From an uncultured Fibrobacter sp. (GTDB lineage Bacteria > Fibrobacterota > Fibrobacteria > Fibrobacterales > Fibrobacteraceae): a DNA stretch of 64,000 nt. The stretch covers positions 48,227-112,226 of the forward strand of contig CAMHOW010000002.1 of NCBI GenBank assembly GCA_946186895.1. The letters run 5' to 3'. This document shows positions 32,576-41,800 of the stretch, in pieces (position 1 is the first letter of the stretch; every line of letters begins with the position of its first letter). The translations under genes and the position numbers were made by a program. The notes beneath the pieces were generated by a model that saw only the letters and a list, made by a program, of their open reading frames with translations, ran no database searches and had not been told where the DNA came from.

Positions 32576-35227
32576 CTAGCCTCCAAACTTTTCATTATAA
32601 ATCTTGCGGACCTGATCCAAGCGTTCCGAGAGTTCCTTATTTTCGGGATCCTTCTGGGCTAAATCCTGATATATTTCCAAGGCCTTGTCGTAAACGCCCT
32701 GTTCCAAATAAATCTCGGCCATGGTGCGAGTATTCTGGCTGGCATCCATGTCTGCATTCACATTGTCCAGAGTGGCAGACGGATCCTTGATAAGGCCGGC
32801 AGAAACCTCGTCATCGGAGTCGCCAGACATCAAGAAGTCTACACCCTTGTTGGAAGGCTTTTCTTCGGGAAGGTCGTCATCGTCGCTTTCGAAGAGGCCC
32901 TTGAAGGCTCCGGAAACTTCGGATTCGAGGTTGTCAAAGTCCGGTTTCGAAGCAGGAGCCTCTGCTTGGGGAGCTACAGGCTGATCCTTTTCTTCTCCGA
33001 ACAAACTATCAAAGGACTTGTCCAGGCCAGCCTCTAAAGATTCAGTCGGGATACTTTCCTCTTCAACAGCAGCGCCGGTGTTTTCTTCTTCGTTTCCGAA
33101 AAGACTATCAAAAGCGCCACCCATTTCTTTTTCAAAATCACTTGCCGTTTCAGAGAAGGTCTCTGCGCTAGCCGCAGGCTCCACTGCAGGTTCTTCTGCT
33201 ACAAGATCATCGGCAGGTTCTTCGGCAACAGGCTCTGCCACGGAGACTTCAGCGGCAGGGGCCGGTTCTTCTGGCGGCAGGTCGTCATCGTCGCCGAAGA
33301 TGGAACTGAAGGCGTTTCCTACACTGCTTTCCATTTCCTTAGTCTCGTCGACAGGCATTTCGAGGTCAGCAGCAGGCTCAACAGCCGGTTCTGCAGCAGG
33401 CTCAACAGCCGGTTCTGCAGCAGGCTCAACAGACCACTCAGCAGACGGCTCGGCAGCAGGCTCTACAACAGAAGGTTCCTCTACATCCAGAGTTTCTTCT
33501 GCAGGAGTATCGCTGGTCAAGTTCATCGAGGCGTCAGCAGACTTCTGGAACAGCCCGGATTCTTCAGGCAAGTCATCTTCAGCTCCGAAGATGGAATCGA
33601 ATGCGCCACCAACACTGTCAGAAGTGTCTTCGGTAGCAGCCGGGGCTTCGGATGCAGGTTGTTCAACCTCAGCAGACTTCTGGAACGGGGACCAATCACC
33701 CGCAAGCGTCAATTCATCTGCGGCAGGTTCAGCAAGTTCATCGGTCGGCGCAGCTGTCGAAACATCTGACTCAGCAGACTTCTGGAATGCAGCAGGTTCT
33801 TCGGGCAGTTCGTCTTCGCCGAATATGGAACCGAAGGCGTCGTCTACACTCTGGGGCTTGTCCTCGGCCGCAGGTGCGGGTTCGCTCTCTGCCGACTTCT
33901 GGAATGCAGCCGGTTCTTCGGGCAGTTCGTCTTCGCCGAAAATAGAACCGAAGGCGTCGTCCACACTCTGGGGCTTGTCCTCGGCCGCAGGTGCGGGTTC
34001 GCTTTCTGCAGACTTCTGGAATGTGGCAGGTTCTTCGGGCAGTTCGTCTTCGCCGAAAATAGAACCGAAGGCGTCGTCCACACTCTGGGGTTTGTCCTCG
34101 GCCGCAGGTGCGGGCGCGCTTTCTGCAGACTTCTGGAATGCAGCAGGTTCCTCGGGCAGTTCGTCTTCGCCGAATATAGCACCGAAGGCGTCATCTACAC
34201 TCTGGGGTTTGTCCTCTTCTGCAGGAGCGCTGAACACCTTGTTCGCATTCTCGGCAGCGGCGGGCTCATCGTCGATATTCGCCGAAAGGTTCAAGTTGGA
34301 GAAAGGCGATGCGGGGGCAGCCGGTTCCTCGGGTTCCAGGTCGTCGTCCACACCAAAGAAATTGGACATGGCGGAATTTACGTCGTTGCCCGAAATATCG
34401 TCATCGGCAGGGAAAACCTCGGGTGCGGTCGGTTCTTCGGCTCCGATAGATTCCATGGCAGAATCCAAGGATGCCTGCAGGCTATCCATGGCAGCCTCGT
34501 CACCGCCATCGGAGTCGGGAATCAAGGCAGAAAGGGCTGCAAACGGATCATCGGCATCGCTGGCCTCGGCAGCCAGGGATTCGAATGCAGTGGTTTCAGG
34601 AGCAGAAGGTTCTGTCGCCGTTGCGGGACTTTCTTCGTTCACATACTCAAAGCCACTACCAAACTTGGGGCCCTTCTCTTCGGGCTGGCCTGCATCATCA
34701 GGAGACTTTTCGAAGAAGGGAGCTTCTTCGCCCATCGAGAGATTCGCAGCAGAAGCGGCATCCTCCGTTTCCAGTCCGGGCATCGACAAATCCACATCGG
34801 CGAGTTCGGCACCGGCAGCGGCGGCCGTAGCAGCCACAACAATGTCATATTCATCCTTCCAGAACTGGTCCAGGGGATCCATATCATGGACCTTGCGGTA
34901 GCACTGGTTACGCTCATTGATCTTTTCCAGCTTGTCGTAAGCATCGCCCATGCGTTTCTGGGCAGATAGGCAGAAGGGGTCAATCTTGAGAGCCCTGGCG
35001 CATTCCTCAATACAGCCCTCGTAATTTTCCTTTTCGAACAGGATCTTGGTACGGACAAGATGAGCGGCCAAATCACCCGGATAAAGGGTCAAGCCACCAT
35101 CGATACGCTCCAGGGAGGTATCCAGATCACCAGATTCCCTCTCAAAATCGGCAAGCCAGGCAAAGGCCTGAGAGTTCACCTTCTTCTTACCGATGGACTT
35201 TCTCAAAGATTCCAGCGTTACCGTCAT
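32576..35227 (-). CDS. FimV-like acidic repeat protein with N- and C-terminal TPRs
   Basis: 883 residues, starting in an ATGA overlap with the Trm112-like gene. N-terminal TPRs (about 20-125: AFAWLADFERESGDLDTSLERIDGGLTLYP) and a C-terminal TPR (YLEQGVYDKALEIYQDLAQKDP). Between them lie about 650 residues of Ala/Glu/Pro-rich, strongly acidic low-complexity sequence. It carries about ten copies of a short amphipathic motif of the type VDDAFGSIFGEDELPEE, four in tandem as 39-residue units (DNA repeat at 33780). No signal peptide, so probably cytosolic. Next to pilT and the secretin it is probably a pilus scaffold or polarity factor, functionally like FimV (inference). Confidence 0.75.
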   Translation of the reverse strand: MTVTLESLRKSIGKKKVNSQAFAWLADFERESGDLDTSLERIDGGLTLYPGDLAAHLVRTKILFEKENYEGCIEECARALKIDPFCLSAQKRMGDAYDKLEKINERNQCYRKVHDMDPLDQFWKDEYDIVVAATAAAAGAELADVDLSMPGLETEDAASAANLSMGEEAPFFEKSPDDAGQPEEKGPKFGSGFEYVNEESPATATEPSAPETTAFESLAAEASDADDPFAALSALIPDSDGGDEAAMDSLQASLDSAMESIGAEEPTAPEVFPADDDISGNDVNSAMSNFFGVDDDLEPEEPAAPASPFSNLNLSANIDDEPAAAENANKVFSAPAEEDKPQSVDDAFGAIFGEDELPEEPAAFQKSAESAPAPAAEDKPQSVDDAFGSIFGEDELPEEPATFQKSAESEPAPAAEDKPQSVDDAFGSIFGEDELPEEPAAFQKSAESEPAPAAEDKPQSVDDAFGSIFGEDELPEEPAAFQKSAESDVSTAAPTDELAEPAADELTLAGDWSPFQKSAEVEQPASEAPAATEDTSDSVGGAFDSIFGAEDDLPEESGLFQKSADASMNLTSDTPAEETLDVEEPSVVEPAAEPSAEWSVEPAAEPAVEPAAEPAVEPAADLEMPVDETKEMESSVGNAFSSIFGDDDDLPPEEPAPAAEVSVAEPVAEEPADDLVAEEPAVEPAASAETFSETASDFEKEMGGAFDSLFGNEEENTGAAVEEESIPTESLEAGLDKSFDSLFGEEKDQPVAPQAEAPASKPDFDNLESEVSGAFKGLFESDDDDLPEEKPSNKGVDFLMSGDSDDEVSAGLIKDPSATLDNVNADMDASQNTRTMAEIYLEQGVYDKALEIYQDLAQKDPENKELSERLDQVRKIYNEKFGG
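33780..34216. repeat. 117-bp in-frame tandem repeat (about 3.7 copies)
   Basis: The word TTCTGGAATG recurs at 33780, 33897, 34014 and 34131, exactly 117 bp apart; sequence between copies is nearly identical. It encodes the 39-residue units of the FimV-like protein. Such repeats can change copy number by recombination without frameshift. Confidence 0.92.
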
Positions 35228-35484
35228 TTTTCCTCCAATGAGAGCAAAATCGCTTCGTCGGCCAGCAAGACAGGAATACCCTCACGAATGGGGTATACCC
35301 GTTTTCCGTCCTCTGTAACCAGGGCTTCGTCCAAAATTTCCGTCACGGCCATGCCGCCAACATTCTTTACCGTACCGGCAGCAATGGCTGTATTCAGCGT
35401 CGAAAGCAAGCTTTCTTCCGCCACCTTGAGTTTACCCCTGGTTTCGGGGCAACATAGAATATCTAAAAGGGACTGATCGAACAT
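35224..35484 (-). CDS. Trm112-like (UPF0434-type) small protein
   Basis: 86 residues; AAGGTG before the ATG. LLDILCCPETRGKL at the start and YPIREGIPVLLADEA at the end match the Trm112/YcaR family, a zinc-ribbon-like fold that can activate methyltransferases. Only one CxxC-like pair (CC) is visible, so metal binding is uncertain. Overlaps the FimV-like gene by four bases. Confidence 0.78.
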   Translation of the reverse strand: MFDQSLLDILCCPETRGKLKVAEESLLSTLNTAIAAGTVKNVGGMAVTEILDEALVTEDGKRVYPIREGIPVLLADEAILLSLEEK

Positions 35485-35561
35485 AACACCTTAAAAATCA
35501 ACGACTTACACAAGAGTAAAAATAACTCTATTTTGGCAAAAGCGCAAAATACGGCAAGCGT

Positions 35562-37130
35562 TTATTGCAGATTTTTCAGGTTTATCAGGGCAAAATCACC
35601 GTTTTTGGGTGTTCCAATAAGCAAAAACACCTTCATTCCCAGTTTTTCCAGCCAACCCAGGTCAAAATTTTCCCTGGCTCCCGAAAAATTGGAAACCACC
35701 AGCAATTCGTGGCAATCTGTGCGCCTGCATATGGCATCTATCTCGGAGTAGCCCCCCAGAAGGTGCTTTCTATTTTCAGACGACACGGCACCGGGTTCCT
35801 GACTGACGCAACCCAGGATTTCCATACCGGGAATGACATTGTGGCTGTCAAACCAGGGCTGGAGAGAATCCTCGCCGCCACCCAAAAGGATTGAACGATG
35901 ACGTTTTTTGGCAAAGATTCGATAGAAATAGATAGACCAGAACAAAAAGCGTCGCCAGCCCAAAAAGGCAAGGGGGACTAGAACAGATGTCGCGCAGACA
36001 ATGCCCAACCAAGCGGCATCGTAAAGCTCGGGGCAAGTCAGCATCAGATAACCAGCGCAGGCGCCAACCGACACTAGATTGAGGGGCAACTGATACCTAA
36101 GCGAGCGTACGGCCTCAAGGCTTCCGCTGGCATATTCGCCCCGGATGATAAAGAACAGCAGGTTCACCGCAGCAGCGGCAACAGCAATTTTCCACTCGCC
36201 AGGATTTTCAAAGTCCAGAAGCAACAGCGCCCACAAGGCCACCACGCCCATATCCAGGAAAATCTTCCAGAATTGGGGCACCAGTCTAGAAAACACGCCT
36301 ACACAGGCCGCAATGACAATCCCGATAAAAATCAGGAATCTGGGAACCAGGTAATAGGACTTGTGCTTTTTCACAAAAATCCACATGGCGTTGTAGAAAT
36401 CGATATAGGACTTTATACGGCGGGTGCGGCTACTCTGGCCCCTGAAATGAAGCACGTTGGTCACCGGCGTGTAGTAATTCTTGAAACCGGAAGCCTTGGC
36501 TCTAAAGCACAGGTCCAAATCCTCGCCGTACATAAAGAAGTCTTCGTCAAAGCCGTTCAGTTGTTCGTAAAGTTCCCGACGGATACAGAAGAAGGAACCA
36601 CTGATGGCATCCACCTCGGTAATTTCATCGGGATTGGCGTAGGTCATGTTGTACGAAGACAACAGCTTACTCTTGGGAAACAGGCTGGTAAGCCCCAAAG
36701 TCTTGGAAATGGCGGAAAGTTCTGTCGGGAACGAACGGCGGCAGGACCACTGCATGCTTCCGTCTTCGTTCAAAATACGGCAACCTACCGTACCGGAATC
36801 CGGATGTTCCTCCATGAACTGAAGGACTTCGCGAAAGGCGTTAGATGAAACAATCGTGTCGGGATTTACAAAAAACAAGTAGGGGTTTTTCGCCTGTTTT
36901 TCAGCCAGGTTACAGCCCTTTCCAAAACCCAGGTTCACGGGGGAATCAATCCATTCCACCTTAGGAAACGCTGCCTTGATTTCTGGTGTAATAGGTTCCC
37001 GGGAACCGTTGTCAACAACGATTACCTGCATGTCATCTAAGCCCTGAGAGGCATCCTGTACAGACTTCAGGCACGCCGGCAAAAAGTCACAGGAATTGTA
37101 GGCTACGATAATGACAGAACAGGAGGGCAT
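35562..37130 (-). CDS. GT2 glycosyltransferase fused to membrane and sugar-transferase-like Rossmann domain
   Basis: 522 residues. Residues 1-260: GT2 of the rhamnosyltransferase type (SVIIVAYNSCDFLPACLKSV, VVDNGSRE, FVNPDT, GEDLDLCFRA). Residues of about 265-425: five or so membrane helices. Residues 430-522: HRSILLGGGEDSLQP, PGMEILGCVSQEPG, LGGYSEIDAICRRTDCHELLVVS, the CoA-binding-like domain normally found N-terminal in polyprenyl-phosphate sugar transferases, but without the catalytic sugar-transferase domain that should follow. There is no Shine-Dalgarno sequence; an AATTC-type repeat occupies the 39 nt upstream. Probably acts on a lipid-linked glycan. Confidence 0.78.
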   Translation of the reverse strand: MPSCSVIIVAYNSCDFLPACLKSVQDASQGLDDMQVIVVDNGSREPITPEIKAAFPKVEWIDSPVNLGFGKGCNLAEKQAKNPYLFFVNPDTIVSSNAFREVLQFMEEHPDSGTVGCRILNEDGSMQWSCRRSFPTELSAISKTLGLTSLFPKSKLLSSYNMTYANPDEITEVDAISGSFFCIRRELYEQLNGFDEDFFMYGEDLDLCFRAKASGFKNYYTPVTNVLHFRGQSSRTRRIKSYIDFYNAMWIFVKKHKSYYLVPRFLIFIGIVIAACVGVFSRLVPQFWKIFLDMGVVALWALLLLDFENPGEWKIAVAAAAVNLLFFIIRGEYASGSLEAVRSLRYQLPLNLVSVGACAGYLMLTCPELYDAAWLGIVCATSVLVPLAFLGWRRFLFWSIYFYRIFAKKRHRSILLGGGEDSLQPWFDSHNVIPGMEILGCVSQEPGAVSSENRKHLLGGYSEIDAICRRTDCHELLVVSNFSGARENFDLGWLEKLGMKVFLLIGTPKNGDFALINLKNLQ

Positions 37131-37168
37131 CGGAAATTCAGAATTAGGATTTCGGAATTCGGAGTTGA
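37131..37168. repeat. AATTCGGA-type repeat filling an intergenic gap
   Basis: GAAATTCAGAATTAGGATTT then CGGAATTCGGAGTTGATT fills the whole space between the mannose-synthase-like gene and the GT2-fusion gene, and replaces the expected ribosome-binding site of the latter. Confidence 0.7.
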
Positions 37169-37882
37169 TTAGGCCAAGCCCAACCTGAGTTTCAGCACCA
37201 AGAAGAACGCTTCGGAAATGATACCGCCGCTCATCTTGGAGGTGCCGCGGGTACGATCCGTAAACACGATGGGGATTTCTTTAACCCGAAGCCCCTTCTT
37301 CCAAATCTTGAAGGTCGTCTCTATCTGGAAACAATAACCGTCGCTCTTCATCTTGTCAAGATTCAGGGCCTGCAGGGCCTCGCGACGAAAACACTTGAAA
37401 CCGCCGGTAGCATCGCTTACCGGAAGCCTTGTCACAAGGCGGGTATACACGTTGGCGCCATAGCTCAGAATCAAGCGGCGCAAATCCCAGTTCACCACGC
37501 TGATACGGCGGTCTTGGTAGCGGCTGCCGAGAACAAGGTCGGCGTCTTCGGCCGTTTCCAAAAAGCGGTTCAGGTCCGTAGGAGAATGACTAAAGTCAGC
37601 ATCCATTTCGAAGACACGTTCATAGTCCCGTTCCAGGGCCCACTTGAAGCCTGTCACGTAGGCAGAACCCAGGCCCATCTTGCCCTTACGGCGGATTAGG
37701 TGTACGCGGGAATTATTCTTGGATTCCTGTTCCACCATATCGCCGGTGCCATCGGGAGAACCATCGTCCACCACCAGAATTTCTAAACAGGAATTCTGTT
37801 CCAACACAGCCTTCATGATAAGGAGGATATTTTCCTTCTCGTTATAGGTGGGTATGATGACCAGGCTTTTCGGATAAGACAT
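37169..37882 (-). CDS. Polyprenol-phosphate mannose synthase (DPM1-like)
   Basis: 237 residues; AGAGGA before the ATG. LVIIPTYNEKENILLIM, LVVDDGSPDGTGDMV, EMDADFSHSP, DLVLGSRY and CFQIETTFKIWKKG, EIPIVFTDRTRGTSKMS are the hallmark blocks of soluble DPM1-type synthases. It transfers mannose from GDP-mannose to a polyprenyl phosphate at the inner membrane, giving the donor for GT-C enzymes. The C-terminal membrane segments seen in actinobacterial fusions are absent. Two genes upstream is a DUF2723 GT-C protein, a plausible user of its product. Confidence 0.9.
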   Translation of the reverse strand: MSYPKSLVIIPTYNEKENILLIMKAVLEQNSCLEILVVDDGSPDGTGDMVEQESKNNSRVHLIRRKGKMGLGSAYVTGFKWALERDYERVFEMDADFSHSPTDLNRFLETAEDADLVLGSRYQDRRISVVNWDLRRLILSYGANVYTRLVTRLPVSDATGGFKCFRREALQALNLDKMKSDGYCFQIETTFKIWKKGLRVKEIPIVFTDRTRGTSKMSGGIISEAFFLVLKLRLGLA

Positions 37883-37916
37883 ATAGTTCCTCTACATTCT
37901 CTTACAATCTACAAAA

Positions 37917-38840
37917 TCACTCTTCTCCAAGAGTATCGGCAATGGGGAAAGTCTGTTTGCGGTGACCGTTCACCATTTCGCCCAAAAGGCCCAAGGAGAA
38001 AAACTGGACGCTCATGACCAGGGCAAAAAGACCCGCCAAAAGCAGGGGACGCACATGGAGGGCACCCGTCTGGAGCCATTCGTAGCCAAAGTAGCCACAA
38101 ACGCCAAGGCCAAGCAGCATGAACAGGAGCCCAACCAGGCCAAAGAAATGAAGCGGCTTGGTGGAGAAGCTCCGCATAAACATGAGGGACACCAAATCCA
38201 GGAATCCAGACACTAGGCGGGAAATTCCGTACTTGGAAACCCCATGGACGCGGGCCCTGTGGGCCACGGGCATTTCGGTAATGCGGAAGCCCTGCCACTT
38301 GGCCATAACGGGAATAAAACGGTGGTAGTCGCCGTAAAGTTCGATATAGCGTACCACGGAGCGGCGGTAAGCCTTGATCCCGCAGTTGAAATCATGAAGC
38401 CTTTTTCCGCAGACCATAGAGACGGTCAGGTTGAAAAGCTTGGAAGGCCAGGTCTTGTGCCAGGGATCCAGACGGCGGATTTTCCAGCCGGAAACCAGGT
38501 CGTAGCCTTCCTCCAGAATTTTTATCATCTTGGGGATTTCCAGGGGGTCGTCCTGCAAGTCACCATCCAGGGTAGCCACATAGTTACCCTTGGCCTTGGA
38601 AAAGCCCAGGGCAAGCGCATCGGCCTTGCCGCAATTGAACTGGAAACGGAACCCGCGAATAAAGGGGTATTCCTTGGAAAGGTTTTCTACAACATCCCAG
38701 GTATTGTCCCTACTGCCGTCATCGATAATGATGACTTCGTAACTAAAGCCCGTAGGCTCTATGGCCGCTACGATTTCCTTGAGCAGTTCAGGAAGATTTT
38801 CGCTTTCTTCCTTGACCGGGATGACCATCGATAAATCCAT
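37917..38840 (-). CDS. GtrB/ArnC-like polyprenyl-phosphate glycosyltransferase
   Basis: 307 residues from the ATG at 38840 (AGGTG upstream); a GTG six bases earlier is part of that site. MVIPVKEESENLPELL, IIDDGSRDNTW, ATLDGDLQDDP, DFNCGIKAYRR and GVSKYGISRL define the DPMS-like GtrB/ArnC group, followed by two C-terminal membrane helices (HFFGLVGLLFMLLGLGVCGYFGY, LLLAGLFALVMSVQFFSLGLL). It makes undecaprenyl-phosphate sugar for later transfer in the periplasm. With the DPM1-like gene, the cluster has two lipid-sugar synthases. Confidence 0.9.
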   Translation of the reverse strand: MDLSMVIPVKEESENLPELLKEIVAAIEPTGFSYEVIIIDDGSRDNTWDVVENLSKEYPFIRGFRFQFNCGKADALALGFSKAKGNYVATLDGDLQDDPLEIPKMIKILEEGYDLVSGWKIRRLDPWHKTWPSKLFNLTVSMVCGKRLHDFNCGIKAYRRSVVRYIELYGDYHRFIPVMAKWQGFRITEMPVAHRARVHGVSKYGISRLVSGFLDLVSLMFMRSFSTKPLHFFGLVGLLFMLLGLGVCGYFGYEWLQTGALHVRPLLLAGLFALVMSVQFFSLGLLGEMVNGHRKQTFPIADTLGEE

Positions 38841-38852
38841 TTTCACCTCGAA

Positions 38853-41800
38853 CTACTCCGCCATTGCCACCGTGGGGGTTGAATCAGGCTTTTCGACGGC
38901 AGAATCCTGCTCGCCGGCAGCCGTATCGTTCGCAGCGCTAGAAGAATCAGTCTTGGGCTGTGCATCCTCTACCTGCAAGGGTTCGTCAGACATAGCCGAA
39001 ATCTGCTGCAAGCTCATGGCAAGTCTTGCCTTTCCGCCCTCTTCGTAGTCGGGAATCGTGGCAATGCCCTTGCTCAAGACATTCAAGGCCTCCTGCTTCA
39101 TACCAGCAGCCTCGAACACGAAGGCCGCAGCCCAGTAGCAACGCCATTCTCTGGGGAACTGGCGCATGCCCAGTTCCAGATACTTGGCCGCCTGCAGAGC
39201 AAGGCTATCCACGGCAGCCTTCTTGTCAGCCGTAAAGGGGTGTGCCTGACGCAGCGTAGAAATCTGGTCACGAACGTCGAAGGAAATCTGCAAGTACAGG
39301 GAAATGTAGCTGGAAAGAAGCCTTTCCGTTTCGGAATTGATGAAGGCAGTTCCATCACCCAGGCCGCGGAACTTGTACACGGAATCAATGAGGGCAGCCG
39401 TGTAGGCAGCGTCAAAGGCATTGCGCTTGGGCTCCAGATCGCCCTTGACAAGGTTGTAGACCATGCCCTCCTGCACCATGTACTTTTCAAGGCCCATAAA
39501 GTTGGATGTTCCCACCGTAGTAGAAATCTCAATGGGCTTGTCCATGTTCTGCAAGGCAAGGTCGATGACCAGTTTGTGCTGGGTGAGCATCATGCTGCTG
39601 CGGGTACGGTTCGCCCAATCTACAAAGGCATCCCATACCTGGTAATGCACCTTGAACTGGAACAGCTTGGCAGAGTCGGCAGGCGAAAGCTCCTGGCCTT
39701 CCATCTGGTCGATACGGGACTTAAGCTGGGGCATCAGGCGGTTCGCATTCTTGACCCAGGTAGAAACCTGATGATTCGGATTGGAGGCGGAACTGTTGTC
39801 CAGCACCATGTCACGGTCAATGGCAGCCTTGTCATAGCTGAGCTTCAGCACAGGCTCGTTGTCCAGCATCTGCTTGATATACCAGTCGGTGTTGCCCAGA
39901 GAAAGGTTCACCACACGCACATCCTTACGGATACCGGCCACTTCCTGTGCAAACCACAGCGGGAAGGTATCGTTGTCACCGTTGGTGAAGAGGATGGCGT
40001 TGGGCCTACAGCTATTCAGCAGGTTGTAAGCATAATCCCAAGGAACCCACAGGCCGGAACGGTCGTGTTCCTTGTAGTTGGAAATGCAAGGCACGAGGAA
40101 CGACAACAGGATAAGCACGGCGGCGACCGGGCTTGCAAAAGTGGCGTAGGCGCCCGTGGCGCAGGTCAGCACCAGAATTCCGGCACCGATGCCGAGAATC
40201 AGGCTCATGAAGATAAAGGCAGGCGTATAGAAGTAGTCACGTTCGCGAACTTCCATGTGGACAGCGTCCGGGAAAGGAGCACGGCTACCCACCTGGGCAA
40301 AGCCGTTCTCGATCTTCTGCCAGCTCTGCCATGCGGGAGTGTTCTGCAGGGACGAAAGCTTTTTCTCCAGGTCCGCAATCTTTGCGGCCGGGGCATTCTT
40401 CTGGCGCAACACCTCTATGCGGATCTTGGTACGTTCGATATCCTGACGCAAGTCGATCAGGTCGTTAGGATCGGGAACCATGGGGATAGCGGCACCACGG
40501 CTGTTCAAGTCCTGAACATTCCTGTTCATGATGCTCACCCAGTAGTCGTGTTCCCGCTGTTCCATGCGGGTACCATCTGCAAAGTTGATGTAGAACAGAA
40601 GTCCCAGGCTGCACAGACCGTAGAGTACCGACATGTACAGGCCCAAGTTCCTGTTGCGCTTCCAGACGAAGGCGCAGACCATCACGATAAGGCCGTTCAT
40701 CAGCAAGAAAATCAAGAGCTGCGGGAGTACCGCGTCGCCCATGAAGCTCATCTGTGTGGGGAACTTGATACCGAAGCGTTCCAGAGGTTCGTTCTCGGAA
40801 GCATCAAAGGTATAGACCCCGTTGGCGTAGTTTACGCCACCCACCTTGTAGGGGGTGTACTGGGCCATCTGGTATCCACCATAGCTCATGCTGGGGAAGG
40901 CAAGCACCTGGTGAGCCAGCTGTGAACGACGGTAGAAGGCGCGGCTCAGCATGCTTTCGGAGCCGTACTGCTTACGTTCCACAAAGTTGTTGAAGGACTC
41001 CCAGTTTTCGCTCTTGAACAAGTTGCCGAGCTGCAGATTTCCCTGCTCGTCGCGGATGTTGATTTCCGGATCGTTTTCGTCAATAATGGGGTTCAGCTCA
41101 GAACGAATGGGGATATAAAGATGGGTGCTGTAACCGACCAAAGCGAAGAACGCAAAGGCCAGCGACAGGCGAATGGCCTTGTTCACGTTAGGCGCAAAGG
41201 GCTTTATCGCAGAAAGGATTGCAAGCACAATCAGGCAGACCAGAGAAATTTCGATAAAGGCTGACACCATGTAAATCACGGAGCAAAGGAGCGTACCCGT
41301 AATCCAGATGGGGATGCGTTCCACAATCTTCTTGGGTTCGGCAACAAGCAAAAGGACAAACACCGCCGGCACCGTAAGCATAGTGTAGAGGTGGGCTCCC
41401 ACGCCAAGGAAGGCGATGTAGCAGATGAAGATAAGGATCTTGTCGCTAGAAGGCTCGTTCCTCTTGTTGAACCACAGAAGGCCCATGTAAGAGATGAGCA
41501 TCAAGATAAACATGGCCACGCCATAGACTTCGGCTTCCACCGCATTGAACCAGAAGGTATCAGAGAATGTCAGAAGGAAACCAGCCACCAGGGCGGCGGT
41601 AGCAAGCACCATGGTACGGACCTTGCCAGAAATCTTTTCAGCTAGGGCGTCGGTCTTGAGGACAGATGCCAAAAGTTCCCAGGCAAAGAGAGCCGTCACG
41701 TAAACCGTAGCCGCAGAACTCACCACGGAGATGTAGTTCACACGCTTCGCAATTTCTTCTACGAAGGGTAGCAGCACAATGACCGCACGGGCAAAGAACA

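Noticed and set aside
33780..34216. Regular repeats that could suggest a CRISPR array
   Set aside because: Units are contiguous 117-bp coding repeats without unique spacers and there are no cas genes nearby.
33018..34901. 627-codon Ser/Ala-rich frame opposite the FimV-like gene
   Set aside because: The Ser-rich text is the complement of Glu/Ala/Pro codons in the repeat region; no start signal or domain.
39240..40925. 561-codon frame opposite the DUF2723 gene
   Set aside because: Shadow of a long, codon-biased gene; no domain recognised and no ribosome site.
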